64,000 nucleotides of DNA, taken from the NCBI GenBank assembly GCA_020226215.1, contig CM035232.1, positions 80,936,693 to 81,000,692 on the forward strand. The letters are read 5' to 3'. This stretch comes from Sindora glabra. Taxonomy: Eukaryota; Streptophyta; Magnoliopsida; Fabales; Fabaceae. The position numbers were made by a program, and so were the translations under genes. The notes beneath the pieces were generated by a model. That model was not told the origin of the DNA, searched no databases, and was given only the letters and a program-made list of their open reading frames with translations. Shown in pieces: positions 11,300-24,150 of this stretch (position 1 is its first letter; the number at the start of each line of letters is the position of its first letter).

Positions 11300-11555
11300 C
11301 TTCCAGTTATGAAGTGCTCAACATCTCTAGAGGCTACATCATGAATATCTTTAGATGCAAAAAGCTAAATGTCTCTAAAGGCAAAATTATAAACATCTTC
11401 ATATGTGAGATGTTCAATGCCATTAGAGGTGAGATCTTGAATATCTTCAAATGTGAAATATTGAACATCTCCAAAGATAATATCATGAATGTTTATAGAT
11501 GTGAAGTGCTAAATGTATTTAAAGGCAAAGTTTTGAACATATTTTACACTAAGTA
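11300..11555 (+). repeat. ~24-25-bp tandem repeat keeping an open frame
   Basis: About ten units of 23-25 bp, of the type TGAATATCTTCAAATGTGAA alternating with TGAATGTCTCTAAAGGCAAA, give a dimer period near 50 bp. The plus strand stays open from 11293 to 11577 and reads as repeated LN(I/V)SKGKI + MNIF(R/K)CE modules. There is no start context, domain or similarity that would make it a protein gene. It most likely belongs to the 3' region of the upstream Tat-type relic. Confidence 0.75.
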
Positions 11556-13968
11556 TAAAATACTTGTGTGTTGTTAAAAATGTGAACTTCAATTAGATGA
11601 ATATTGTTGGATGCAAAGTCTACATGGCATAGGAATTAACTTTTAATTACATTAAGTATAAAATACATATGTCTTGCTAAAAGTACGATCCCCTAATTGA
11701 TTGAACACCTTTGAAGGTTGGGTCTTCATTTTAAATGGCATTCATGTTATAAAGGTAGTTATAAAGGATTTCTCAATGGACATGATTCTAAAGTTAGTCT
11801 CAATATGCACAATCATGGAATTATATCATATTGGTATAATAATGAAAGCAAATCTTGATAGGCAAAGTGATAGAGTTAGTCTTAATGAGCATAGTCACTA
11901 AAGTTTGTTATGATTAGCATATTAATGAAACGAATTCTCAATGAGATAAAATGATGGAAGTCAATCATGAAAGTCTATTATGGTTAATCTTGAACATAGA
12001 TGTTGCATGACCATTATCAAAAGCAATAAATGGATGATGGAATGAAAAGTTAGAATGTTTGCCCCCACTTTATCTTAAAGGCTCTACCATAAACTTACTC
12101 TTCTTATTTCGAGGATTATGAAACTAAAATCTCACCTAATCTACCTAATATAACATAGACATCTCATAGTGATCATCTATTCTTTAGCAAAATTTTCAAA
12201 AAGTAAAGAATAGATATTTATAACTACTATAGACAAAAAGGCTCGTGCTATGAGTGCTTTGTAGCTCAATTGCAAAAGGGATGATTTCATCATAAAAAGC
12301 ACCAAAAATAGGAGGACTATCAATTCTCTTTAGGCATAAAGAGAAATGGATAATTTATTTACATATACAAAAAGACTATTTGTTGAAGGATTCTAAAACC
12401 CATATAAAGATTAATGTGACCTTTAAAATGTTTAATATCATTGAAAGAAGACTTTAAAGAATGAATGAGCATCACAAGTAGTCAACATTTTAAAGAGTAT
12501 ATCTTTGTTAAAGGCATCAACAATAGTTTAAGATTAAGATATTAAAGTCACAAAAGTATCTTCACATGGATGTAAAAATTGAATAAAGAGGAAGACTTTT
12601 AAAAAGCTTTAATATCAAATCAAAGTAATACTTGCTATAATGATCTAACATCTCTATAACTAATTGAATATATCTTTCCAACAAGAACATATTGTGCTCA
12701 CAGTGGGATATTATAATATATACAAAGTGGAAAAGGAAATTTAGATATGTAATATACAATTCAAGTAGATTTACAGATGTAATGTTATATTTACAAATTG
12801 AAAAAAAAGTACAAAAAGATTCATGGTAACATCGAGTTAAAGCATGAAAAATATATACAAAGATAAAAAGGTATATCAAGACATACTTTTGAACAAACAA
12901 AGCATCATGTTGTTTTTAAGGTTAGAGTTATACTAGTTTAATTGTTCTTCAAACATTTCATTGTTGACCTAAGGCTTGAGATGAAAATAATTACTACAAA
13001 CATTGACATGCATTTTGCTAATTATAATTTATAAATAGTGCTTAGCAATGAATAGATATAATCCAATGTAAGTAACATGTATCATACATGGAGGATAAAG
13101 TAAGGAAGAAAGTATCAACCTATTAATTATCGTGACCACCAATTAAGCTTGGAATAGGTATGAGACCTTATAGTAAAAAAATATTACTAGATAGATTTGT
13201 AAGAAAGAACACATGAATTCAAGAAAGTGGTAACATAAAAAGAAGAAAGGAAAATATCAATATGAGAAAGAAAAAAAATAAAGAAAGAGAGATAAAGTAG
13301 CAAGAAGAGTTATGGAAATAAGCTCAAATCTCAATGTCCTTATGATGTGAAGAAAAAAAGAAAGAGGGTGTTCTATTTATATTTAGAGTTTCAAATAAAC
13401 TCCAACTCAAGATTTCAGGCCTTATCATAATTTTTTGGTGAATTATGTTTTTTTAAATTTAAGAAGAAAGAATATGGAGAAAATAAATGATGCAGAAGAG
13501 TTTAACTCAACCTCAAATATTACTATATTGTGTATATATATATGTATTGAAAAAAATCACAAAAGATAATGCTTTTCTTGTTTATTCTAACATTACCTTT
13601 GAAGATAATTTTCTTGAAGACTCACACTTCCTATCTATCTACAAGAACCAAGTGTTCTGTGACTTATGTATATCACATTTACATAGGTTTGTATTCTATC
13701 TCACATGAAAGCATGCATTATGTGTAAGAGATACATCAATTGCAAAGCAAGAATATAAGGCATATATTAGTCCATCAAATTCAAGATTTATATTATATAC
13801 ATAAATCAAAACTTGATCATTGATATAAAATTGTGTTCAAGTTCATGAACAAGTCTTAGAAGGTATAGACACTTAAAATTAATCTATTTTATTTCTATAT
13901 CATAAATTATAACTAATCAAGAAAGGCTATTTATTAAAGCTTAAAATCCAATATAAAAAATGGGTGGA
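11556..13968. other. Non-coding repeat-derived DNA
   Basis: No protein similarity was recognised. A minus-strand TATA-like CTAAATATAAATAGAAC (about 13371-13387) followed by a pyrimidine-rich leader resembles an LTR promoter, and a run of G on the minus strand near 12061-12066 could be a polypurine tract, but no matching LTR ends were found. A 112-codon minus-strand frame at 12562-12900 is compositionally trivial and is not called. Confidence 0.4.
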
Positions 13969-15639
13969 TGTCATATCCTAACTTAGAATTTAAATTTTTT
14001 ATAAAGTTTGATGCTTATGAAAATAAATTATTCATTTATTTATTCGATTAATAATTGCATAGAATTTCTTTTCACATTTGATTTTTATTTAATTGGCCAA
14101 TATTAGTTGAAGGGTTGTTTAAATGCTTTTATGAGGATTTTCTTATAAATTGGAAATAGTAATTATGGATATAAAGTTTTATAAAATTAATTATTAGTAT
14201 TTGATAAAATTATTTTTAGAAATTATGGAGATTTAAAAAATAAAATATAATAATAAATAAGTAAAATAATTATTTCAAGACTTCCTAAATAATAAATATA
14301 TATATGAAGGAGCTTGAAAATAATCATTGAAACACTAAATAAAAATAATTTTTTAATAAATCAATGGTTAAATTATTTTTATTTAAAATGGATGGCTTAG
14401 ATAGATTTTAAACTAGATGGAGGGCTGAGATTATGTAAAGAAGTAAGCTTATAATGGGGGAGATGTATGGAATTGAAGCCCTTGGCTGATTTTATTTTTC
14501 TCCTTCTTTCCTTTTCCAAAAGCTTCATTTTCTTTCTTGTGTTCCTATCACTCTCTTAGATTTCTAGCTTTCCCTCTCTCTTCACCTCCATTGCCAAATC
14601 CCCTTCTCTCTCTCTACCAATGCTCCTTTCTCTCTTCTTTTGTTTTCTTCCTCCTTCTTCGGCGTTCTTGAGCACCACTGTTGTTTGTGCAAAGCTGTTG
14701 CTGGTGGTGCCAAATTCCTACTGTGTTTGAAAATTATAACCTTGGGTGGCAAAGGTGCAAGCTTTGTCGTTCCTACGCGAGAGTCTTGCCCCTGGCATAT
14801 GGTCACCTCACTACTATCCACTTAGAAGCTTGACCTTTGTAATGACCCTACCATAGGATAAGAATACTAAGAAATTTTATCAAAGAAACCATGATTTAGA
14901 AGTTCCAGCGAGGAAATCAAGCGAAATTTAGACGAACCGAAAGGATAATTTCGAAGTGGGATCAACTAGAAAACTTTGAAAATTTTAATAATTATTACAA
15001 TAATTGAAAGTTAGGATTTAAAAACCTAAGAATAGGTTTATACAAATCTTTTTAGAGTTTAATCAAAGTTTTGAAATTCGGTAAGCTGAAAAGGGGGAAA
15101 ATAAGCCGAAAATTTCATAATTAATTATTTTATTTAGGTGGTTAGATTAGATTAATTTTTGGAATTTTAAAAATGATTATGAAAGATTAAAATTTTAATT
15201 TTTAAAAATATCTACAAGCTCAAGGGTGAAATTGCAAAGAAAGTGATCGATTTGGAGCCAAAATATAATAAACCCTTTTTACTTTTTGTCCAACTTAAAA
15301 TTTTTTTTATCGGGTTGGATTAGCCCACACTTTAAAGACCCAAATATGAAAACTTAGGTCTAAAAACGTGGGCCCTTGGCTGATCTCAAACTTCTCCATG
15401 AAGCTAAGGACTTAAGTGTAAAAAAGGAGAAATTTTAGGGTCTTTTTGTAATAAACCCCAATTAGCATTAAAGGTGGCTTAAAATTAGTAGATGAAAAGT
15501 TGATTGCTTAGCCTTTTTTTAGGGCGGGGGCAGCTGGATGTTCAATAAGGCCTCCTAAGTGTCTCCTTTTATCACCAATAAAAATGAGGAAAATTGTAGA
15601 AAAATGTAGAAATCTTTAGAATTATTTTTGGAGGATTAT

Positions 15640-15647
15640 TATAAAAG
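15640..15647 (+). promoter_or_regulatory. Probable LTR TATA box
   Basis: TATAAAAG about 800 bp into the nested solo LTR, followed within 60-100 bp by an A/G-rich leader, the layout expected of the U3/R border in plant LTRs. Activity is not demonstrated. Confidence 0.5.
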
Positions 15648-16969
15648 GTAATTAGGGTTTTTAGAGTCAGAAAATCTTCCTCTTACCAGAAAATTTCATG
15701 CACACTAAGAAGAGAAGAAGAAAAATAAGAAAAGATCTCAAGCTTTGTTAGAGAAATTCAAAGGTTTTCCAAAGTAATCAAGCAAAAACTCTTCAAATTT
15801 TTCCTATGGTTTCTTTTAAAATTTTCCAAGTGTCTAAAATTTACTTCCTTTGCATGAAGCTCTCCTACTGCCCCTAAACATTAGCCAAAGATTAGGAAAA
15901 AGTGAAGAATTAAGGTGAGTAATAACTTGTTTCAATTCATAGATTGATTCTTAAAATTATTGATGAGATTGTTAGATACTAAGGTTATTGATTCCAACCT
16001 TGTGTGGGCTGCTGTGTTTTCTGATTTGTGATGAATTTATGTATTAAGTGTTGATGTTGCAAATTGTCATGATAGAATGGTTGAAATCATATGAGAACAA
16101 TGAGAAGATTGGAATCAACATGCTGATGAAATTTTTCTGAAAAAAGGCCACGAAAATCCTAAATGTAAAGTCATAAAAAATTTTGGTTCCTGACATTTTA
16201 TGGTCCCTTATTATGTGTAGATGTAATCTAGAAATTTTTTAAATTTTTGGAAATTTTTAGATATTTTTAAGATGAATTTTAATGTTAGGTTATCAATACT
16301 GTCTAGAATAGGGTACCTGCCTACTTGGTCTCGGATTTTGGTTTATTTGAGCTACAAATTGTCACGAAAAATTCTGAGAAAATTTTTGGCAGTCTATTGT
16401 GATGTTTTCGAGGTTGTGTAAAAATTTCATGGCCATAGGATTTGATTTGGTTCTCCAATAAAATCATGAATTAATACTGTCCAGAAGAAAGTTTCAAACT
16501 GACCAACCCTGTTCACAAAAACTTTAGGACCACTAAATGTTTGAGGAAAATTCTAGGAAAATTCACAAAGGTTACATATTATGCGAGGAACCATATATAA
16601 AATTTTTGGAATTTTTACTACTCATGTAGTTCCTCCAACAAAATACATTCTAGACCTGTCCAGAATGTTTTCTGAAAAGGAAAAATTGTAATTTTCCCTA
16701 CAATAGGAAATCCTATGTAATGAAATCTTCATAAAACATTTATTCTATTTATTATTTGGGATGTTGAGAACATTGTTTACCATTTGAAATCCCATGAAAA
16801 TGATGTGATTATTTCTTACAAGGATATTAATCCTTAGTGCTTTAGTTGCTACACCTAAACAATATGAATGACTTAATGGGGATACCTAATCCTATTGTGT
16901 CATGGAATGGTAAGAGAATTGCATAAAACATTCATGGTGTAGTTGGCATTTTACTTACAAGAGATGTAA

Positions 16970-17049
16970 TAGTGGTTGATGTAAGTGGCATCCCACTGGA
17001 CTTAGTTATCTTGCATAGTAGTTGATATGAGTGGCATCCCACTGGACTT
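16970..17049 (+). repeat. 46-bp-period direct repeat in the nested solo LTR
   Basis: Two copies (16970-17003 and 17016-17049) of a 34-bp block containing AGTGGCATCCCACT, itself a short palindrome (AGTGG/CCACT). They lie in the presumed R-U5 part of the LTR. Confidence 0.75.
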
Positions 17050-20000
17050 GCATATGAAATTGATGAGGGGGGAGATATAACATCTTTCATGAAGAAGGAG
17101 AGTGGGTGGTTAGTAGTGGAGGGAAAAGGATGGGGGCCTCGGGCCTAGGTGAGTGGGATAAGGCTGGACTGAAGATATAAGGTTGCATGCCAACTATAAT
17201 AATTTCTTATGACATGTATTGTATAATTAAATGTTATAAATGGAATGAAAAAAAGATCCAGACATAAGTAGTTCCCCAGTATATACTAAGGATGAGGAAA
17301 CTAGTTGTTACTCATTGAGTATTGTGAATACTCATTCTTTTGTTAATTTTTCTTCTTCAAGTACTAACCGTGGATCATATGCTGCATATTGATACTTACA
17401 TTGGGATTATTCGAACCCCACATGGCATGTTTAAGGTTTTAGTCAAGTGGCATGCTTGAACCACTTTATGTGGTACCGAAGTTTATTTTGACACTATAGT
17501 TGAAAAGTTTAATTCCAACTCCAACCCAGTTAGGTTCTTTCCACTAGAACGTGATGTAGAAACTAAGAGTAGTGGAAGCAACACAACCCCACTGGTATCT
17601 CATAAGACTAGTACATCTCAGAATTGGATCCTGAGGAGGATCCAGAATAGGGTCCTAACTGGGTTAGTAAGTCTAACCAGCAGAGTAAATGTTGTACAAA
17701 GGTTTATGGTAGCCATAATTTTGTTGTATATAAATAGATACCTCTTTTTGTAAATATAAAACTTTTATTTTATGTATACGTTTGAATTATTTACACTAGT
17801 TATCCCCTTTTCTAAAAAAGGATTGGAGGTCAAAGGCTTGTAAAGATGTCTAATTAGGAAGCTAGCACTAATTAGGTGTCTTTACACTGGTCACGATAGC
17901 CCGGGTCGTGACAACCTTATCAAGCTATCAATAGGGATGGTGCAAGAAAAGCTATAAAATTGCACTGTCATGGAGCACTCAAAACCTCCCTTGTGCTAGT
18001 GATTGAACCTGATTCTATTGCCAATAAGCTATCGATGGTAAAACCTATTGTTCAATTAGTCCTTGTGATTTATGCTGTTTAGGGGTCCATTTCAAGATAA
18101 AGTTATTATGTGATATATATATATATATATATAGTGCAATGCATATAACAATACATATGAAAAAAAATGGTTTTATTATCTTAGAATGACAAAGTAACTT
18201 GTGATATTTCTAAGGTATTATACCTAATGATTTTGGATAATTTAGAACTATTTTAGAAAAACCCATTCCCATTATTTTAAGATAAATGATGAAATCTTCA
18301 AAAGGTATAGTTTTTATGCTTTAAATTGTTGAAAAGATATAAGTAGAGTTTTTTAAAAATACAAAATCCTAATATTTTCAACTAGGAAAGGATGATCCAA
18401 AATCTATTTGTGTGTGTGTATTTTGAAAAAAATAATAAGAACTCAGGAAAATAAGAGTTTTATATAGATTTCTTAGATAATATAATTAAACTAAATATTC
18501 ATTATGTACTCATATTTTTAAATGACTCAAGTTATATCTAAAGACATCTAGTGTGTATGTATTTGAAATATATGATAAGGATTTTGGAAATTTATCTGGA
18601 AACTTTACTTCCATGCACATTTGATATATATTATATGAGAAAACTACGATTTATATGTTGTGAAAATAAAATGACTAGAGTAATATTGGAATAGGAAGTT
18701 TTAATGCTTCAATAGTTTTATAGATGATTTAGAAGAACATCTATTTATGATGAACCCTTAGACCCTTATAATGATATCACACATATAAGAAAGAATAATA
18801 TCGAATAATAGTGGCTTTAAGTTAGGATCTCCATATTATTAGTATATTTATGAATTTCTATGACTAATCTACGAGAAAATAATAGTTACATAGCAATTGT
18901 AATTAATCATATATTATGGAGATGAGTAAGGTATGATTCGGTTTGTAAGATATAAATATATTGAGAATAGAATAAGAAGAAGTGAGCTTGGAAAGAAAAT
19001 GAGTGATACTAATACTTATGATTTTAATTCATCATTGTGAATGGTGATCATAGGAGGAAATGTAAGGTTCCTTTGGAACTCTCAAGGGTGGATTCGTATT
19101 ACCAGGTGACTATATATCTCACCACAGACTAACATTTTAATAAAAGATAGTTTAGTTGTCATGAATTATATTCTTCTTCTTATTATTAGCATAAATTTCC
19201 TATTCATGCATACACATTCATATATAAATTTAGTACCATAGAATAAGATTCATTAACTATTTGAGTGAGCATTAATTGATTAGAGTATGCAGTAGAAGTA
19301 TGGTGATGTTATTCATAATTGCTGAATGCTTATGGTTAAGCTCCTTGTTACTTGTATGTTAGAAAATTATAGTGTGCATAATGATTTGAGAGTTAAGCTC
19401 TCATATATATACTATCTACGCATTCTATCATGTATAGCATTGAAAATGTTGAACTATGTTAGAGCACTGATATTGGAAACTATGAATTGTATGGGGATGA
19501 TGCTTTAAAAGCCGAATGGAAAATTCCTGGCAAGCAGTTGTGAAGGATAACTAATTAATTTGAGAGTTGGATAGTAAATTTCCGACGAGCAGTTGAGAAA
19601 AATATATAATATTAACCTAGAAGTCAGGAAAGGCTACATATATCTTTACTATAAATGGATGTGTGATATGATGTTAAAATGGAAATTATTTGTGATTGAA
19701 TATTTTTGCTAGTGTGATTGAAATGATTTATTTGTGTTTTATAATTGTGATGTCTACTTGGAATGAGTAGTGTATGTTATGATGATAATGATGTTGCATG
19801 CTATCAAATTATTGAAATTATTATGATTTATAATCAAAAGCATAAAATTTAAGTCGTGCAGGTGAATATTGCACTTAAGGATTGGTTTCCCACATTCAGA
19901 AACTCAAGGAGTTTGAATTGAATTTATTTCCCTAATCAAACTCTTAACTAGCATTAAACCATTTAATATAAATAAATCGAGACTTAGCATTAGTAGATAT

Positions 20001-20468
20001 ATACTCACTGAGTTCTTGTAACTCACTTTATTTTATTTTCAATGTTTTCAAGTTAGAATAAGTGTAATTGAGCTTGTTGCATTTATGAAGATCCAAGACC
20101 ACCTTACTAAAAGATTTTGATAGTTGGATAAGGATCAAAGTTAGAAAATGGGATTTTATTGATTTAGAATTTGATATGTTGTGTTGTTTACCTATGTATA
20201 CATGCTAAAATTGTGAAATATTGTATATATGGTGAATGTTGTTGTATCTAAGAATATATATAAGTGTTGTCTATAGGGTGTGTGATCTTCAAAAATTATC
20301 CAAAAATAGAGGAGACTATATCCATTTTTCTATAAAAATTTTCAAATAAATTTTCAAATCCCTTTGAAATTTAGAAACTTCCATTAAATAGAAAAGTGAA
20401 AAATGTTAAAACTTATGGAAACTGAATATCGAGATCCACACTTGTCATGATCGAGTTGGGTTGTGACA

Positions 20469-22460
20469 ATGGACTTGCAAAAATTTCTTGGATGATAAAT
20501 CAAAATTATGCCATGTATGTATGATGACGTATGTTAACCAATTAAAATAAACATGTGCATTAATAATGTTAGTTAATAAATAAGAAGTTGCCATATGTTA
20601 CAATGCATCATCTCAACTAATAAGAAAATTACATTTTTAATAAATTTAAAGGCAACAAATATTAAAAATTGAGATACTTATCTTTAACCATTCCTTCATA
20701 ATTCTATAAATAGAAAGTTCATTTGCATTATTCACAAGACATGAAGGTTTCCCAAAGCTCTGCTAACAAAGATTGAAGCATTCAAAGTTCCTAATTTCCA
20801 TTAAAAACGTCTGTTATGAGTAGAAGATTCTGACTGTAACATTCAAGTTCATGAATATTCTTAAGCTCAAAGTCCCTATAAAGATTTAACATTCAATTAG
20901 AGATAAAGCTTCTTCATAACCCTCCCTTAAAGTCAAAACAACCTTCAATTTCAGAACAAACTTCATCAAAGCTCTAGTTTGAAGTCAAATTCAACCATTT
21001 AATTTGAGATCAAGCTTCCTTAAAACCTTCAATCAAATAAAGCATCCACTATTTAATATGAGACCAAGGTTTATCGAAGTCTCAATCAGAATCCATTAAA
21101 GAGAAGAATCAAAGGATTATATTGTATTCTTTACAAATAAATTTGAGATTAAACTTGCTTCATCAAAATCAATGAAATTATTTATTCTTCATAATTTCTT
21201 TATTGAGAAATTTTATGTGTACAATTAGAAAGATAACATTTTTCTTTCTCCTAAATCAAATGAATTGATTATTTGTGTTAAGATTTACTTATTTAAATTC
21301 AAGTTTGAAAATAATAAATGAGTTTGAAATCTTTGAACTTGAAAATTCAAGGTCAAGCTTAAATTTCAAATGCAAGTGTAAATAAACTTATTCAAAATAC
21401 ATGTTATATAATTCAAATTTATCATCAAACTTAAAATATTTGAGTTCAAGCATTAATGGTGATAAATATGATCTCTAACAATGCTTGGCCCATTTATTGA
21501 CTAACCCTTCCCTTAAAAAAAGCCAACTTATTGGGCTCAATCCAACAATTGGAAATACAACCACAATGTGTTAAAAATGACTAGTTAGTAAAAAATGCAT
21601 GGATCGATCATACTATTATGTTATAATTGGTTACAATTGTAAGATCACAAGGTTGGTTATAAGCATGTGGGATCAATCATATTATCATGTTATAGGTGGT
21701 TACAACTACAAGATCATTAGCTGGCAAATGATTAAGTCATGACTAGTTCATCTCTTTGAGAACCTTCCATTAAGTTAAGATTATAGACTCTTTTAGAAAT
21801 CTCTCACTATTATTGCTCTTTGTGTTACTCTTCTTTTTTTCTTTCTAACTTAAGTGTCAATGGGTTTTCAATCCTTGAAAAGTTGCTCATGAGAAACATA
21901 TAATTAATTGCCAAAATAATACAATGAATAACTTGCTAACCATTATTAAAGCTTCATTTTTTGGTAATATATAACATTAAATGAGTTTGACATATTACCC
22001 AAAAATTACAATAATCATAATCATATATTATTTATTCTAGTGTTTCAAATGCCTATACTCATATGCTTTTCGTATACTTGATCTTCATCTTTTGCATGGC
22101 AACACTCAAATAATCCATAAGCATTTTTTTAGAACCATATGACTATACATATATAATGACCAAAATGCTAGACTGTTTGGCCTTAAGCATTAATCCTTGA
22201 AGTTAGATCAAGCCATAATGGATTGTAAAATTATGTTATTATAAAGATTGCTCTCAGTAGTTGTGCATTGAATGTTATATGCATTTAGCCATTGGTCATG
22301 AAAACATTCATTAGCTTTTAAGAAATGAATGTATCATATTAATAAATCCATCAAAATGTTCTAATAGGTAAAAATTGTAAGTAAAGTCTCAAATTAGATT
22401 GTTACAATCTTAATCACAAATTAATATTTTATCAAACCATTTCATATGGTTTTTATGATC
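20469..22460. other. Non-coding, probable old LTR or leader sequence
   Basis: No protein was recognised. From about 20740 to 21180 there is a run of degenerate CAAGCTTC.TTCAAA-like blocks followed by GGATTATATTGTATTCTTTAC. This resembles the transcribed leader of Tat/Ogre-type LTRs in other plants, but no LTR ends or TSD were found. The rest is featureless AT-rich DNA. Confidence 0.4.
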
Positions 22461-22497
22461 CATTAATTTTTATTGATATTATCAATAAAAATTAATG
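22461..22497. repeat. Perfect 18-bp-stem hairpin
   Basis: CATTAATTTTTATTGATA is followed, after one base, by its exact reverse complement. It overlaps the outer end of the left arm of the larger inverted repeat starting at 22491. Confidence 0.9.
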
Positions 22498-23154
22498 AGT
22501 TTATATATTTAATATTGTTAGCATATATTACATAAGTTTATTAAAATAAATAATTACTTTAAAATTAAAATTTTTATAAAGTAAAATTTTGTGAGAAAAT
22601 TATTATCATAAAACCTTAAAAACTAATAAAATAATAATTACACAAAGTATTATTATAATTAAATAGACATAAAATAATTGTTATAACCAAATAAATAATA
22701 TATTAATTAATTTTCATTGTTACTATTATTGTAATACTAATATATTTATTGTTAATTTTATATTATTAGTTAATTAAAATCAATAATAATTATTATCATC
22801 ATCGTTATTATTATTAAAAAAATATAATTATATTTTATTTAGTTTAGTTTTACTTTCTTCTTTAATTCATTCTTTTTATTTAAATTCTTTTTCAATTCCT
22901 AATTTATAATGTTGTGATATTAATAATTTATTGTTCTAATTAATATATTATTTATTTAGTAATAACAATTATATTATGTCTATTTAATTATAATAATACT
23001 TTAAGTAATTATTTGTTTATTATTTTTTGGATTTTATGATAATAATTTTCTAACAAAATTTTATTTTATAAAACTTTTGATTTTAATGTAATTATTTATT
23101 TTAATAAACTTATGTAATATATGTTAATACTATTAAATATATAAATTCATTAAT
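22491..23154. repeat. Long inverted repeat, ~220-bp arms, ~226-bp spacer
   Basis: Left arm about 22491-22710; right arm about 22937-23154 is its reverse complement at an estimated 85-90% identity. Shared landmarks are ACATATTACATAAGTTTATT-type sequence near the outer ends, GAAAATTATTATCATAAAA in the middle and AATAAATAATATATTAATTA at the inner ends. Base composition is almost entirely A and T. It could be a foldback transposon or MITE remnant, or an inverted duplication. No TSD could be fixed and no coding frame is present. Confidence 0.83.
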
Positions 23155-24150
23155 TTTAATATTATAAATTATTTAATATTTTATATATTTGATATAGATA
23201 CACACACAAGTGCACATGCATACAAATACACATTAATTAATTCATCTTTTATTAATTATTATATATTATTAGACCAGTCGGCTAACCTAATGGTTTAATT
23301 CATTCGCAAAATAGAACAATGTTAACTTAACAACTTGATGGGCTAGTACTTTGCACTTTCAATTTCTTATTAAGTGAGATCACTATTATCATTTTTAAAT
23401 ACCAATTCCAATCACACCTCGAATAAAGTTATAACAATTTCAAATCAATATATTAAACCTAACTTGTTTTTGACATATATAGATATTAGAAATCATTTAG
23501 TTCAACTAAGGAAAGGGAAAAGAATTAACAAAAAAATAATTAGAAAAAAAATAAATATCTTGTGATTACGAATTCCATTTAGTGAATAAGAAAGTGAGTT
23601 GAGTTCTCGTAATTGATTTTGCTAACAATTATTATAAAAAAATAATTTACTTTTAATTATTATTAAAATAGTTATTATAATTATTATTTTAGTATTTATT
23701 ATTATTTATTGCTACTATTTACTAATATTATCATTACTATTATTACTATTTTATTATTTTATAATTCATTAATATTAATTATTAAAATTTATTACTTTTA
23801 TTTTCATTTTTAATTTTATTATTATTCTTATTGTATAATTCTTATTTTTATTCCAGTATTGATTTTTATAAATATTATTATTTTTATAATATTAATTATT
23901 ATATTATCTTTATAATTATATTTAGTATATAATTATTTATTATTATTCATTTTTATTATTTATTAATATTTTCTTATTATTGCTACTAGTATTTATTATT
24001 ATTATTATTTAATAATTATTTTATTTTTAATTTTATTATTGTTTGATGTTTATTATTAATATTAATTATTATTATACTAAATATGATAAACTCAAAATTT
24101 AGAATGAGGAAATTGGGAAAATTATCATTCATTCATTTAAAGTAATCTTA
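23155..24150. repeat. Extremely AT-rich tract with TTA/ATT simple repeats
   Basis: From about 23,630 to 24,090 the sequence is nearly pure (TTA)/(ATT)-type degenerate microsatellite with almost no G or C. The stretch before it is ordinary AT-rich DNA. A 63-codon frame at 23374-23565 has no recognisable features and is not called. Confidence 0.7.

Larger units (their letters stand above)
14838..17913 (+). mobile_element. Nested solo LTR (3,076 bp), Ty3/gypsy type
   Basis: Starts TGTAATGACCC, ends GGGTCGTGACA, and has a perfect 5-bp TSD ACCTT at 14833-14837 and 17914-17918. It contains a promoter-like region, a purine-rich leader after it, and the ACTCATTGAG block near 17310 typical of such LTRs. 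There is no internal coding region. An inverted pair AACCCAGTTAGG (about 17525) and CCTAACTGGGTT (about 17655) could form a hairpin near the 3' end. The clean TSD makes the boundaries exact. Confidence 0.9.
13969..20468 (+). mobile_element. Outer solo LTR (~3.4 kb), Ty3/gypsy type, interrupted
   Basis: Begins TGTCATATCC at 13969 and ends GGGTTGTGACA at 20468. It is flanked by GTGGA (13964-13968) and ATGGA (20469-20473), a 5-bp target-site duplication with one change. A second solo LTR with its own TSD lies inside at 14838-17913. Without it the LTR is about 3.42 kb. No gag, pol, PBS or PPT is present, so this is a solo LTR. A (TA)n run lies at 18113-18132. Its right part (about 19,000-20,468) is clearly similar to the right part of the LTR at 44476-57720: shared blocks TATATATCTCACCAC, GTGATGTCTAC and a common last 100 bp. 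Large LTRs with these ends are typical of Del/Tekay-like chromoviruses; that lineage is inferred. Confidence 0.82.

Noticed and set aside
12562..12900. 112-codon minus-strand frame
   Set aside because: Rich in Phe, Ile, Tyr and Leu as expected from translated AT-rich DNA; no motif and no upstream or downstream gene structure.
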